Notes: a model not told the origin generated them from the letters alone. Shown: positions 34,954-43,888, counted from the first letter of the stretch. The stretch: 64,000 nucleotides of DNA from Streptomyces olivaceoviridis (GCF_014650115.1 NZ_BMUI01000016.1:1-64000), one strand, 5' to 3'. Translations and numbers: made by a program.

Positions 34954-35907
34954 ATGCGACGTCGTACGACCGCCCTGGTGGGCTCGCTGGTGCTGCTGAC
35001 CGCGACCGGCTGCGGCGCCGCCGACATGACCAAGCAGGCCTCGCCCTTCGCGAACGCCGGGGGCGCGAAGTCGGTCACCCTGTCCGTGCAGTCCTGGGTG
35101 GGCGCGCAGTCCAACGTGGCCGTCGCCCAGTACATCCTCCAGCACAAGCTCGGCTACCGCGTGGACACCGTCCAGGTCGACGAGGTGCCCGCCTGGGACG
35201 CGCTCAGCCAGGGCCGGGTCGACGCCCTCCTGGAGGACTGGGGCCACCCGGACCAGGAGAAGCGGTACGTCCAGGACAAGAAGACGATCGCGCACGGCGG
35301 CGACCTCGGGGTGACCGGGCACATCGGCTGGTTCGTGCCGACGTACCTCGCCAAGGAGCACCCGGACATCACCGACTGGCGGAACCTGAACAAGTACGCC
35401 TCGCTCTTCCGCACCGCGGAGAGCGGCGGCAAGGGCCAGCTGATGGACGGCTCCCCGTCCTACGTCACCAACGACAAGGCGCTGGTGAAGAACCTGAAGC
35501 TGGACTACCAGGTGGTCTTCGCCGGTTCCGAGGCGGCCCAGATCACCCAGATGAAGCAGTTCGCCAAGGAGAAGAAGCCCTTCCTGACCTACTGGTACTC
35601 GCCCCAGTGGCTGTTCGAGAAGGTGCCGATGACGGAGGTGAGGCTGCCGCCGTACAAGGAGGGCTGCGACGCGGACGCGGCCAAGGTGGCCTGCTCCTAC
35701 CCGCACACCCCGCTCCAGAAGTACCTCAACGCCGACTTCGCGCGGTCCGGCGGGAAGGCCGCGGCCTTCCTGAAGAAGTTCCGGTGGACGACGCGGGACC
35801 AGAACGAGGTCTCCCTGATGATCGCCGACCAGAAGCTGGACCCGCAGGAGGCGGCGAAGAAGTGGGTGGACAGCCACCCCGCCGTGTGGAAGAAGTGGCT
35901 GTCCTGA
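34954..35907 (+). CDS. Betaine/choline ABC importer substrate-binding lipoprotein (OpuAC/ProX-type)
   Basis: A 317-aa lipoprotein. The signal sequence ends in the lipobox LTATGC (Cys about 22), then an OpuAC-type domain with TLSVQSWVGAQSNVAVAQYIL, DALLEDWGH, and several Trp/Tyr residues (WFVPTYLAKEHPD, TYWYSPQWLF) of the kind that box quaternary ammonium groups. It captures the substrate outside the membrane for the fused permease. Last gene of the operon; a convergent gene ends 6 bp downstream. Confidence 0.93.
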   Translation: MRRRTTALVGSLVLLTATGCGAADMTKQASPFANAGGAKSVTLSVQSWVGAQSNVAVAQYILQHKLGYRVDTVQVDEVPAWDALSQGRVDALLEDWGHPDQEKRYVQDKKTIAHGGDLGVTGHIGWFVPTYLAKEHPDITDWRNLNKYASLFRTAESGGKGQLMDGSPSYVTNDKALVKNLKLDYQVVFAGSEAAQITQMKQFAKEKKPFLTYWYSPQWLFEKVPMTEVRLPPYKEGCDADAAKVACSYPHTPLQKYLNADFARSGGKAAAFLKKFRWTTRDQNEVSLMIADQKLDPQEAAKKWVDSHPAVWKKWLS

Positions 35908-35913
35908 CCGGCG

Positions 35914-36654
35914 TCAGGCCGTGAGGCCGCCGGCGGTCTCCCGCAGCGCGGCCTCGGCCCGCCGCTGGAGGCCCGGCCCGAAGGTGATCCGGGTGGCCCC
36001 GAGTCCGCCGAGCACGGCGGGCCCGGGGCCGTCCCCGTCCAGCCCGGCCAGAACGTTCAGCGGGCCCTTGATCCCGGCCCGCAGCAGGGGCAGGACCTCC
36101 ACGGGGGCGAGGATCGGGTACACGCAGTCCGCGCCCGCCGCGACGTACGAGGCGGCCCGCTCGACGGCCCGTCCGGGATCGCCGTCGCCGTGGACGAAGG
36201 TGTCCACGCGGGCGTTCACGAACAGCCTGCCGGCCGCCGCTTCCCGGACCTCGGCGAGGAACCCGGCGTGCTCGTGCGGGTCCTTGAGGACGCCCTGCTC
36301 GGAGTCCTCCAGGTTGCAGCCGACGGCCCCCGCCTCCAGCAGCCGTTCGACCAGTTCCGCCGCGCCGAGCCCGTACCCTCCCTCGACGTCCGCCGAGACC
36401 GGCACGTCCACGGCCCGCGTGATCCGCGCGACCGCCGCGAACATCTCGTCGGCCGGAGTGGTCCCGTCCGCGTACCCGAGGGACGCGGCGATCCCGGCGC
36501 TCGGTGTGGCCAGCGCCGGGAACCCGGCGGCCTCCAGCACCCGCGCGCTCGCCGCGTCCCACGGCCCGGGCAGCACCAGCGGGTCCCCCGGGGCGCGCCC
36601 CTGGTGGAGCGCGCGGAGCCGCTCGGCCCTGTCCCGCGCCGGGCTACGGCTCAC
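35914..36654 (-). CDS. Isocitrate lyase/PEP mutase superfamily protein
   Basis: A 246-aa TIM-barrel protein with the Mg-binding SADVEGGYG and NLEDSE motifs of the PEP mutase/isocitrate lyase family. It lacks the KKCGH catalytic loop of isocitrate lyase, so a lyase of the 2-methylisocitrate type, an oxaloacetate decarboxylase or a related C-C hydrolase is possible. Its GTG start overlaps the stop of the AhpD-like gene by 4 bp, so the two are one transcript. Confidence 0.85.
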   Translation of the reverse strand: MSRSPARDRAERLRALHQGRAPGDPLVLPGPWDAASARVLEAAGFPALATPSAGIAASLGYADGTTPADEMFAAVARITRAVDVPVSADVEGGYGLGAAELVERLLEAGAVGCNLEDSEQGVLKDPHEHAGFLAEVREAAAGRLFVNARVDTFVHGDGDPGRAVERAASYVAAGADCVYPILAPVEVLPLLRAGIKGPLNVLAGLDGDGPGPAVLGGLGATRITFGPGLQRRAEAALRETAGGLTA

Positions 36655-37151
36655 CCGTGCTGACCGGGCTGGTAGTGGCCCGGGGTCATCCGGAAGGCGA
36701 CACCGAACCGGTTCCAGGCGTTGATCACCGCGATGGCGGCGACCAGCTGGGCCAGCTCGGCCTCCTCGAAGTGCTTGGCGGCCCGCTCGTACACCTCGTC
36801 CGGCACGAAGCCGTCCGTGAGCACGGTGACGGCCTCGGTCAGCTCGATCGCGGCCAGTTCCTTCTCGGTGTAGAAGTGCCGGGACTCCTGCCAGGCGCTG
36901 AGCTGCACGATCCGCTCGACGCTCTCACCGGCGGCGAGGGCGTCCTTGGTGTGCATGTCGAGGCAGAACGCGCAGTGGTTGAGCTGCGAGGCGCGGATCT
37001 TCACCAGCTCGCGCAGCTTGGGGTCCAGGCCCCGCCTGGCGGCGCCGTCCAGGCGGACCATGGCCTTGTAGACGTCGGGGGCGTGCTCGGTCCAGGGCAG
37101 GCGCGGGGCTTCTTCGGGGGCGTACGCGGCGGATTCCTGTGCAGTGGTCAT
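36651..37151 (-). CDS. AhpD-like carboxymuconolactone decarboxylase family protein
   Basis: A 166-aa all-helical protein with the AhpD-type redox motif CAFCLDMH (two Cys and a nearby His), preceded by RELVKIRASQLNHC. Such proteins act as peroxidase or thiol-disulfide partners. It heads an operon with the PEP-mutase-like gene and is divergent from a MocR-type regulator 46 bp away, the usual arrangement for a regulator and its target. Confidence 0.9.
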   Translation of the reverse strand: MTTAQESAAYAPEEAPRLPWTEHAPDVYKAMVRLDGAARRGLDPKLRELVKIRASQLNHCAFCLDMHTKDALAAGESVERIVQLSAWQESRHFYTEKELAAIELTEAVTVLTDGFVPDEVYERAAKHFEEAELAQLVAAIAVINAWNRFGVAFRMTPGHYQPGQHG

Positions 37152-37197
37152 GCCTCGACCCTAGGAGTGGGGCTGCCCAGGAGTATGGTCCATTTCC

Positions 37198-38634
37198 ATG
37201 GTGGAATCGTGGGCCACTCTGGGCGTCGACCTGCACCTCGAACCGAGCGGCTCGGGGGGTCTGCGCCGGGGCCTGACCGACGCCCTGCGCGACGCGGTCC
37301 GCTCCGGCCGGCTCGCTCCCGGCACCCGGCTGCCGTCCTCCCGCTCCCTCGCCGTCGACCTCGGCATCGCCCGCAACACCGTCGCCGAGGCCTACGCCGA
37401 CCTGGTCGCCGAGGGCTGGCTCACCGCCCGTCAGGGCTCCGGCACCCGAGTGGCACCGGGCACGCCCGGCACCGGTGCGCCCTCCGGCACCCGCACCCGC
37501 CCCGCCCGTGGAACGCCCCGCGCCACCACCCCGGCGACCTCGCACCGCGCCCCCGCCCGCCCGCTCCACGACCTCGTCCCCGGCACCCCCGACCTCGCCG
37601 CCTTCCCGCGCACCGAGTGGCTGAAGGCCGCCCGCCGGGCCCTGGCCACGGCCCCCTTCCACGCCCTCGGCTACGGCGACCCGCGCGGCCGTCCCGAACT
37701 GCGCACCGCCCTCGCCGGCTACCTCGCGCGGGCCCGCGGCGTGCGCACCGACCCCGACGCGATCCTGATCACCGCGGGCTTCTCGCACGCCCTGACCATC
37801 CTCGGCAAGGTGCTGCGGGCCCGCGGGGTGCGGACGGTGGCCGTGGAGTCGTACGGCCTGGACGTCCACTGGGCGCTGCTGCGCCGGGCGGGCCTGGCCA
37901 CGCCCGCGCTGCCGTACGACACACGGGGCACCGATCCCGCCGAGCCGGGGACCGCCGGCGCGGTGCTGCTGACCCCGGCGCACCAGTTCCCCATGGGCAC
38001 CGCCCTGCACCCCGACCGGCGGGCCGCCGTGGTCGCCTGGGCCCGGCGCACCGGCGGGCTGGTCCTGGAGGACGACTACGACGGCGAGTTCCGCTACGAC
38101 CGCCAGCCCGTCGGCGCGTTGCAGGGCCTCGCCCCCGACCGGGTCGTCTACCTCGGCACGGCCAGCAAGTCGCTCGCGCCCGGACTGCGGCTGGGCTGGA
38201 TGGTGCTCCCGCCGGCCCTCGCGGCGGAGGCGGCCTCGGCCAAGGGCCACGCCGACACCGTCGGCGTGCTGGAGCAGCTCACCCTCGCGGAGTTCCTCAC
38301 CTCCGGCGCGTACGACCGCCACGTCCGCTCCTCCCGCCTGCGCTACCGGCGCCGCCGCGACGCCCTCGCCACCGCCGTCACCGAGCGGGCACCGGAGGTG
38401 GAGGTCACGGGGATCGCGGCCGGCCTGCACGCGGTCCTGCGGCTCCCGCCCGGCACGGAGGAGTCGGTGGTCCAGGCGGCGGCATGGCAGGGCCTGGCCC
38501 TGCACGGCCTCTCCTACCACCGCCACCCCCAGGCCGTCACCGACCCGGTGGACGCCCTGGTCGTCGGCTACGGCACCCCACCGGACAGCGCGTGGGCGGG
38601 GGCGCTGGAGGCGCTGTGCCGGGTGCTGCCGTGA
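37198..38634 (+). CDS. MocR/PdxR-type regulator (GntR HTH fused to aminotransferase domain)
   Basis: A 478-aa fusion. Residues 10-80 are a winged helix of the GntR type (GTRLPSSRSLAVDLGIARNTVAEAYADL). Residues 120-475 are a fold-type-I aminotransferase domain with the PLP-lysine region LGTASKSLAPGLRLGW. MocR proteins sense PLP or amino-acid adducts and usually control the divergent gene, here the AhpD-like/PEP-mutase operon. A -10-like TATGGT (37184-37189) ends 8 nt before the ATG and no ribosome site is present, suggesting a leaderless mRNA. Confidence 0.93.
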   Translation: MVESWATLGVDLHLEPSGSGGLRRGLTDALRDAVRSGRLAPGTRLPSSRSLAVDLGIARNTVAEAYADLVAEGWLTARQGSGTRVAPGTPGTGAPSGTRTRPARGTPRATTPATSHRAPARPLHDLVPGTPDLAAFPRTEWLKAARRALATAPFHALGYGDPRGRPELRTALAGYLARARGVRTDPDAILITAGFSHALTILGKVLRARGVRTVAVESYGLDVHWALLRRAGLATPALPYDTRGTDPAEPGTAGAVLLTPAHQFPMGTALHPDRRAAVVAWARRTGGLVLEDDYDGEFRYDRQPVGALQGLAPDRVVYLGTASKSLAPGLRLGWMVLPPALAAEAASAKGHADTVGVLEQLTLAEFLTSGAYDRHVRSSRLRYRRRRDALATAVTERAPEVEVTGIAAGLHAVLRLPPGTEESVVQAAAWQGLALHGLSYHRHPQAVTDPVDALVVGYGTPPDSAWAGALEALCRVLP

Positions 38635-38656
38635 GGAAGGCGAGGCGACAGCGGGG

Positions 38657-38674
38657 GCGCGGGGAACCGCGCGA
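38657..38674. repeat. Dispersed intergenic element GCGCGGGGAACCGCGCGA, copy 1
   Basis: The same 18 bp occurs at 45586-45603 after glyA. Both copies follow a gene stop and are near-palindromic (GCGCGG...CCGCGC with GGAA in the loop). This copy lies between the convergent MocR and DMT transporter genes. It looks like a repeated Streptomyces intergenic or terminator sequence. Confidence 0.6.
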
Positions 38675-38719
38675 CCAGCCGCACACGACCCGCACGCGCG
38701 GGACGGGTGCGAGGCGGTC

Positions 38720-39553
38720 CTACTCCGCCGGCGCTTCCCCGAACCGCGCCAGCGCCAACGCCCCCACCACGGCCACCGCGAACCCCAGCGCCGCGAGCCA
38801 TCCCAGCCCCTCGCGCGTACGGTCCCCGAGCCAGACCACCCCCACCGCGGCCGGCCCGATCGTCTCGCCGAGCACCATCCCGGCCGTCGCGGTCGTCACC
38901 GATCCCCGCTGGAGGGCCGAGGTGAGCAGCAGGAACGCGGCACCGCCACCGAGCAGCAGCGCGTAGGTGGCCGGGTTGGCCAGCAGATCCCCCACCCGCA
39001 GCGAGTCGATCAGCCGTACCGCGACCTCCACCACCCCGAACCCGAACCCGGCGCCGAGCCCCAGCAGCAGCGCCCGGGTCCGGCCGGACAGGCGCCCGCC
39101 GACCCCGCCGAGCAGCAGCACGCCCACCGCCGCGGCGACCATCGCGTACCGCAGCCAGTCCGGCCCGCTCCGGTCGCCCTCGGTGCCCGAGGCCAGCCCC
39201 AGCATGGCGAGCCCCGCGCACACCACCCCCACGGCGGCCCACTCCACCCCGCTCAGCCGGACCCGCAGCAGCCGCGCCGCCACCACCGCCGTCACCGCGA
39301 GGCTCGCCGCCAGCGCCGCGCCGACCGCGTAGATCGGCACCGAGCGCAGGGCCGCGATCTGGAGCAGGAAGCCCAGCCCGTCCAGCGCGAGACCGGCGAG
39401 ATACCGCCACTGCCGCAGCGCCCGCAGCAGCAGCGCCGCGTCCCCGCCACCACCCTCCTCGGCGCCCGCCGCCCGCGCGGCCACCGCCTGCAACACCGTC
39501 GCCGTACCGAAGCAGACCGCCGCGCCAAGGGCGCACACCATTCCAAACAGCAC
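38720..39553 (-). CDS. DMT/EamA-like membrane transporter
   Basis: A 277-aa protein with about nine or ten hydrophobic segments and the two-half layout of drug/metabolite transporters (first half near residues 1-120, second near 135-270). The substrate is unknown. The GTG start lacks a clear ribosome site; an ATG four codons later (39541) is an alternative. It is convergent with the MocR gene. Confidence 0.82.
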   Translation of the reverse strand: MLFGMVCALGAAVCFGTATVLQAVAARAAGAEEGGGGDAALLLRALRQWRYLAGLALDGLGFLLQIAALRSVPIYAVGAALAASLAVTAVVAARLLRVRLSGVEWAAVGVVCAGLAMLGLASGTEGDRSGPDWLRYAMVAAAVGVLLLGGVGGRLSGRTRALLLGLGAGFGFGVVEVAVRLIDSLRVGDLLANPATYALLLGGGAAFLLLTSALQRGSVTTATAGMVLGETIGPAAVGVVWLGDRTREGLGWLAALGFAVAVVGALALARFGEAPAE

Positions 39554-39702
39554 GAAGTGACTCTAGGGGAGCGGCAGATGAAGGACCCGCCGGGGGGAAT
39601 ACTCACACCGATCTCTAGGCTGGCCGCCGAACACGGCGACCGGATCCGGGCGACTGGATCCAGCCGATCACGACATCCGAATCCGACGGGGGAGACACCA
39701 CC

Positions 39703-40110
39703 ATGGACCGCACGCGCCGACCACTCCGCTCCGGCACGGTCGTCCTCGGCGGCGTGGGCCTGCTGGCCGCCGCGCTCACCGCCTGCTCGTCCGAACCGGA
39801 CAAGCGCTGCGTCGACCGGGACAGCTACAACCTCGCCAAGGGGTACAAGGTCGTCTCGGACAAGAACTGCAAGACCGCCGGCGCGTCCGGGAAGACGCCG
39901 GGCAGGAAGACGACCGTCAAGAAGAAGGTCGACGCCGCCTGGTACTACGAGGGCGACGAGAAGAACGGCTGGGTCGACGGCGGCTCCTTCACCAAGCCCG
40001 GCAAGGGCTCGGGCAGCGGCTCGTACGACGATGACGACGACCACCACAGCGGAAGCGGCGGCGTCCACCGCGGCGGCTTCGGCGGCGGCAAGGGCAGCTC
40101 CGGCGGCTGA
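39703..40110 (+). CDS. Small lipoprotein with Gly/Asp/His-rich tail
   Basis: A 135-aa protein. The signal sequence ends in the lipobox LTAC (Cys about 28). Residues 30-85 hold a short domain with CVDRDSY and DKNCKT, and a Tyr/Trp patch (WYYEGDEKNGWVDGGSF) precedes a disordered Gly/Ser tail containing a DDDDDHH run. It lies 13 bp before the glutathionylspermidine-synthase-like gene. E. coli pairs a lipoprotein (YgiB) with a YgiC ligase in the same way, so a shared envelope role is possible. Confidence 0.8.
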   Translation: MDRTRRPLRSGTVVLGGVGLLAAALTACSSEPDKRCVDRDSYNLAKGYKVVSDKNCKTAGASGKTPGRKTTVKKKVDAAWYYEGDEKNGWVDGGSFTKPGKGSGSGSYDDDDDHHSGSGGVHRGGFGGGKGSSGG

Positions 40111-40123
40111 CCGGAACACGCGC

Positions 40124-41308
40124 ATGGAACGCCGTACCACCACCCCCCGCCCCGGCTGGCAGCAGACCGTGGAGGCGCAGGGCCTCGTCTACCCGCTCAC
40201 CCGCCATCCCGACGGCTCGCTGCGCCCCTACTGGGACGAGAGCGCCTACTACGTCTTCACCCTGGACGAGGTGGAGGCGCTGGAGGAGACCGTCGAGGAA
40301 CTCCACCGCATGTGCCTGGCCGCCGCCGGGCACATCGTGTCCGAGAACCGCCTCGCGGACCTCGGCATCACGGACCCGCGGGTGGCCGCCGCGGTCACCG
40401 AGGCCTGGCAGCGCCGTGCCGAACTGCCCTCCGTCTACGGCCGTTTCGACCTGCGCTACGACGGCACGGGACCGGCGAAGCTGCTGGAGTACAACGCCGA
40501 CACCCCGACCTCGCTGGTGGAGGCCGCCTCCCCGCAGTGGTTCTGGATGGAGGACCGTTTCCCCGGCGCGGACCAGTGGAACTCCCTGCACGAACGCCTG
40601 GTCGAAGCCTGGCGCTCCCAGTCGGCGCTGCTGCCCCCGGGCAGCGCGCTGCACTTCGCGCACTCCTCGGCCGACGAACTCGGCGAGGACCTGATGACGG
40701 TCGCCTACCTGAAGGAGACCGCCGAGCAGGCCGGCCTCACCACCGACTGGCTGGCCATGGAGGAGATCGGCTGGGACGCCCTCTCCGGCCGCTTCGTCGA
40801 CAACCGGCTCCGCTTCATCCGCGGCATCTTCAAGCTCTACCCCTGGGAGTGGCTCACCACCGACGCCTTCGGCGGACACGTCCTGGACACCCTGGACAAC
40901 GGCGGCGGCACCGGCAGCACCCTGTGGATCGAACCGGCCTGGAAGATGCTCCTGAGCAACAAGGCCCTCCTGGCGATCCTGTGGGAGCTGTACCCCGGCC
41001 ACCCGAACCTCCTGCCCGCCTACCTGGACGGCCCCCGCAAGCTGACCGGCACGACCGGCTACGTGGCCAAGCCCCTCCTCGGCCGCGAGGGCGAGGGCGT
41101 CACGATCCACGAGCCGGGACCGCCGGGCGCCCCGCGTGACGAGCCCTGCTGCTACCAGCAGTTGGCGCCCCTCCCCGCCTTCGACGGCAACCACGTGGTC
41201 CTGGGCGCCTGGGTGGTCCAGGACGAACCCGCGGGCCTCGGCATCCGCGAGTCCACCGGCCTGATCACCGACGAGTACGCCCGCTTCCTGCCCCACGTGA
41301 TCCTCTAG
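40124..41308 (+). CDS. Glutathionylspermidine-synthase-like ATP-grasp ligase (YgiC-type)
   Basis: A 394-aa protein of the GspS C-terminal family. Landmarks are the RFDLRYDGTGPAKLLEYNADTPTS substrate region, QWFWMEDRFPGADQWNS, FKLYPWEW and the ATP-grasp-like GYVAKPLLGREGEGVTI. True glutathionylspermidine synthase is not expected in actinomycetes, so the substrate is probably another amine or peptide. A MITE lies 2 bp after its stop codon. Confidence 0.88.
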   Translation: MERRTTTPRPGWQQTVEAQGLVYPLTRHPDGSLRPYWDESAYYVFTLDEVEALEETVEELHRMCLAAAGHIVSENRLADLGITDPRVAAAVTEAWQRRAELPSVYGRFDLRYDGTGPAKLLEYNADTPTSLVEAASPQWFWMEDRFPGADQWNSLHERLVEAWRSQSALLPPGSALHFAHSSADELGEDLMTVAYLKETAEQAGLTTDWLAMEEIGWDALSGRFVDNRLRFIRGIFKLYPWEWLTTDAFGGHVLDTLDNGGGTGSTLWIEPAWKMLLSNKALLAILWELYPGHPNLLPAYLDGPRKLTGTTGYVAKPLLGREGEGVTIHEPGPPGAPRDEPCCYQQLAPLPAFDGNHVVLGAWVVQDEPAGLGIRESTGLITDEYARFLPHVIL

Positions 41309-41310
41309 GC

Positions 41311-41537
41311 CCTGTCGTCAAACTCCCGTCTGCCACGCGACGCCATGCACGCTCCCCCACTGCCTCAACGGCGTGGGAGGTGCCCCCACTCGCCGCACCG
41401 GGCCCCGACCCAAGTACATCCAGTACGAGGGCCAGGGCCCGGCACTCCCCCAGCCTTCGGCCGGGGGGACCCCCAGAGCACGCACCTGACGCCGCGCGGC
41501 CCGCCCTCCGGGCGGACGACGGGAGTTTGACGACAGG
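41311..41537. mobile_element. 227-bp MITE with 20-bp perfect terminal inverted repeats
   Basis: The left end CCTGTCGTCAAACTCCCGTC (41311-41330) is matched exactly by its reverse complement at 41518-41537. There is no transposase gene inside. The interior has further dyads (CCGCCCTCCGGGCGG near 41500; CCCCCAGCCTTCGGCCGGGGGG region near 41447). It sits between a stop codon and the 3' end of a TetR gene. I could not define a clear target duplication. A full-length IS elsewhere in the genome with the same ends would be the mobilising partner. Confidence 0.85.
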
Positions 41538-41550
41538 ACCCAGCCGGCCG

Positions 41551-42120
41551 TCACCGCGGCGCCCCCGAGCAGCGTCTCCACCGCCGCCCGCGCGTGCCCC
41601 GCCGGGGCCGGTCGCCGGTGACGGCCGCGGTGACGATGGCTCCCTCGGCGAGCAGGAAGACGGGTTCGGCCACCGGTGCGCCGGTGGCGCGGACCCAGGT
41701 CGCCAGCTGGTCGTGGAAGGCGCGCTTGTGGGCGCGGACCTCCGCCAGGACCGGTTCCGACGACGAGCCGAGCTCGCCGTGGGCGTTGATCCAGGCGCAG
41801 CCGCGGAAGCCGGGTTCGGCGAACCACGCGGCGAGCCAGTCGAAGACCGCGAGCACCCGTGCGCGGGGGTCCCGGACGCTCTCCACGTGGGCGGCGAGGT
41901 TCGCGCGCCAGCGCCGGTCGCGGTGCCTGAGCATGGCGACGACCAGGTCCTCCTTGGTCGCGAAGAGCCGGTAGATGCGCTTCAGGGGCAGGCCGGAGGC
42001 ATCGCGGACCCGGTCCATGCCGACGGCCTGGATGCCGTGCGCGTAGAAGAGCGCCTCCGCCGCGTCCAGGAGCGCTTCGCGGTCCAGGCGGTTCTGTTCC
42101 TCGGTGGCGGCGGCGGGCAT
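41551..42120 (-). CDS. TetR-family regulator with apparent C-terminal frameshift
   Basis: A 189-aa TetR regulator with the helix-turn-helix near residues 15-60 (LLDAAEALFYAHGIQAVGMDRVRDASGLPLKRIYRLF). The last 22 residues (from VTGD on) are Arg-rich and unlike the family. A +1/-1 shift restores a natural-looking end (PAPAGHARAAVETLLGG), pointing to one lost C in GACCGGCC near 41610. The restored frame would run into the MITE. The start is chosen by a GGAGA site upstream. It is divergent from the DUF1348 gene, its likely target. Confidence 0.82.
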   Translation of the reverse strand: MPAAATEEQNRLDREALLDAAEALFYAHGIQAVGMDRVRDASGLPLKRIYRLFATKEDLVVAMLRHRDRRWRANLAAHVESVRDPRARVLAVFDWLAAWFAEPGFRGCAWINAHGELGSSSEPVLAEVRAHKRAFHDQLATWVRATGAPVAEPVFLLAEGAIVTAAVTGDRPRRGTRGRRWRRCSGAPR

Positions 42121-42200
42121 CGGGTCTCCGTAAGTTGTTGGGTGGCCCGGGAGGGTCCCGACGCCGTTCCCCACCTCGCCCCCGACCCGAGGAGGTCGCC

Positions 42201-42662
42201 GTGCCCGAAGACCGCCCGCCCTACCCGCCGTTCACCCTGGAGACCGCCCGCCGGAAGGTGCAGGCGGCCGAGGACGCCTGGAACACCCGCGACCCCCACC
42301 GGGTGGCCCTCGCCTACACCCCGGACTCCGTCTGGCGGAACCGGGACCGGTTCGTCACCGGCCGCGAGGAGATCGTCGCCTTCCTGACCGAGAAGTGGGA
42401 GCGCGAGCGGGACTACGCGCTGCGCAAGGGCCTGTGGAGCTTCCACGAGAACCGCATCGCCGTCCGCTTCCAGTACGAGTGTCGCGACGCCGACGGCCAG
42501 TGGTGGCGCTCCTACGGCAACGAGCTGTGGGAGTTCGACGAGCACGGCCTGATGCTCCGCCGCGAGGCCAGCATCAACGACGTGGCCATCGAGGAGTCCG
42601 ACCGGCGCATCTTCGGGCCCCGGCCCGCCGACGAGCACGGCGCCGACTTCCCCCTCCACTGA
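42201..42662 (+). CDS. DUF1348 / nuclear-transport-factor-2-like protein
   Basis: A 153-aa single-domain SnoaL/NTF2-fold protein of the DUF1348 family, with AEDAWNTRDPHRVALAYTPDSVWRNRDRFVTG and WWRSYGNELWEFDE. Related proteins are small enzymes or binding proteins of unknown substrate. The GTG start has a strong GAGGAGG site. Divergent from the TetR gene, 80 bp between starts, so it is probably under its control. Confidence 0.88.
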   Translation: MPEDRPPYPPFTLETARRKVQAAEDAWNTRDPHRVALAYTPDSVWRNRDRFVTGREEIVAFLTEKWERERDYALRKGLWSFHENRIAVRFQYECRDADGQWWRSYGNELWEFDEHGLMLRREASINDVAIEESDRRIFGPRPADEHGADFPLH

Positions 42663-42679
42663 CCGGGCCCCGTCCCTGA

Positions 42680-43888
42680 TCACGCCCCGGACAGCACCGC
42701 CCGGAGCTGCTCCACCCCCCAGTCCAGGTCGTCCTCGCCGATCACCAGCGGAGGCGCGATCCGGACGGTCGACCCGTGGGTGTCCTTGACCAGGACCCCA
42801 CGGGCCAGCAGCCGCTCGGAGACCTCCCGCCCGGTGCCCACCGCCGGGGAGACGTCCACCCCGGCCCACAGCCCCCGGCCCCGCACCGCCGTCACCCGGC
42901 CCGTGCCCAGCAGCCCGCCCAGCCGTCCGTGCAGCCGCTCGCCCAGCCGCGCCGCCCGCTCCTGGTACTCACCGGTCCGCAACATCGCGATCACCTCCAG
43001 GGCCACCGCGCAGGCCAGCGGGTTCCCGCCGAACGTCGACCCGTGCTCGCCCGGCCGGTACACCCCGAGCACCGCCGCGCTCGACACCACGGCCGACACC
43101 GGCAGGATCCCGCCGCCCAGCGCCTTGCCCAGCACGTACACGTCCGGGACCACCCCCTCGTGCTCGCACGCGAAGGTCCGCCCGGTGCGCCCCAGGCCCG
43201 ACTGGATCTCGTCGGCGACGAAGAGGACGTTCCGCTCGCGGGTCAGCTCCCGCACCCCGGCCAGATAACCGGACGGCGGCACGATCACCCCCGACTCGCC
43301 CTGGATCGGCTCCAGCAGCACCGCCACCGTGTTCTCCGTCAGCGCCGACCGCATCGCGGTCAGGTCCCCGTACGGCACGATCTCGAAGCCCGGGGTGTAC
43401 GGCCCGAAGTCCGCACGGGCCTCCGGATCGGTGGAGAAGCTGATGAGAGTCGTCGTACGGCCGTGGAAGTTGCCGCCCGCCACGACGACCTTCGCCATCT
43501 CCCCGGGCACCCCCTTCACCCGGTACCCCCACTTCCGGGCCGTCTTCACCGCGCTCTCCACCGCCTCCGCGCCCGTGTTCATGGGCAGCACCATCTCCAT
43601 CCCGCACAGCTCGGCGAGCTCCGTGCAGAACGCGGCGAACCGGTCGTGGTGGAAGGCGCGGGAGGTCAGCGTCACCCGGTCCAGCTGCCGCCGGGCCGCC
43701 TCGGCCAGCCGCCGGTTGCCGTGCCCGAAGTTCAGCGCCGAGTAACCGGCCAGCAGATCCAGGTAGCGCCGCCCCGCCACGTCCGTCAGCCACGCCCCCT
43801 CACCCGTGGCGATCACCACCGGCAGCGGGTCGTAGGTGGGCGCGCAGTGCGCGCCGGCGGCGGCGATGAGGTCTTGCGCAGCGGTCAC
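42680..43888 (-). CDS. rocD: Ornithine aminotransferase
   Basis: A 402-aa class III aminotransferase that converts ornithine and 2-oxoglutarate to glutamate semialdehyde and glutamate. It shows NTGAEAVESAVKTARKWGY, the PLP-binding ADEIQSGLGRTGR and LGKALGGG (Schiff-base Lys), and HGSTFGGNPLA. The GTG at 43888 gives the usual family length and has GGGAGAGG ahead. A stronger AAGGAGG lies about 30 nt further upstream without a start codon at proper spacing, so the start is uncertain. Confidence 0.92.
   Translation of the reverse strand: MTAAQDLIAAAGAHCAPTYDPLPVVIATGEGAWLTDVAGRRYLDLLAGYSALNFGHGNRRLAEAARRQLDRVTLTSRAFHHDRFAAFCTELAELCGMEMVLPMNTGAEAVESAVKTARKWGYRVKGVPGEMAKVVVAGGNFHGRTTTLISFSTDPEARADFGPYTPGFEIVPYGDLTAMRSALTENTVAVLLEPIQGESGVIVPPSGYLAGVRELTRERNVLFVADEIQSGLGRTGRTFACEHEGVVPDVYVLGKALGGGILPVSAVVSSAAVLGVYRPGEHGSTFGGNPLACAVALEVIAMLRTGEYQERAARLGERLHGRLGGLLGTGRVTAVRGRGLWAGVDVSPAVGTGREVSERLLARGVLVKDTHGSTVRIAPPLVIGEDDLDWGVEQLRAVLSGA

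Noticed and set aside
35914..36654. True isocitrate lyase (glyoxylate shunt)
   Set aside because: Too short (246 aa) and lacks the KKCGH loop; only the superfamily can be assigned.
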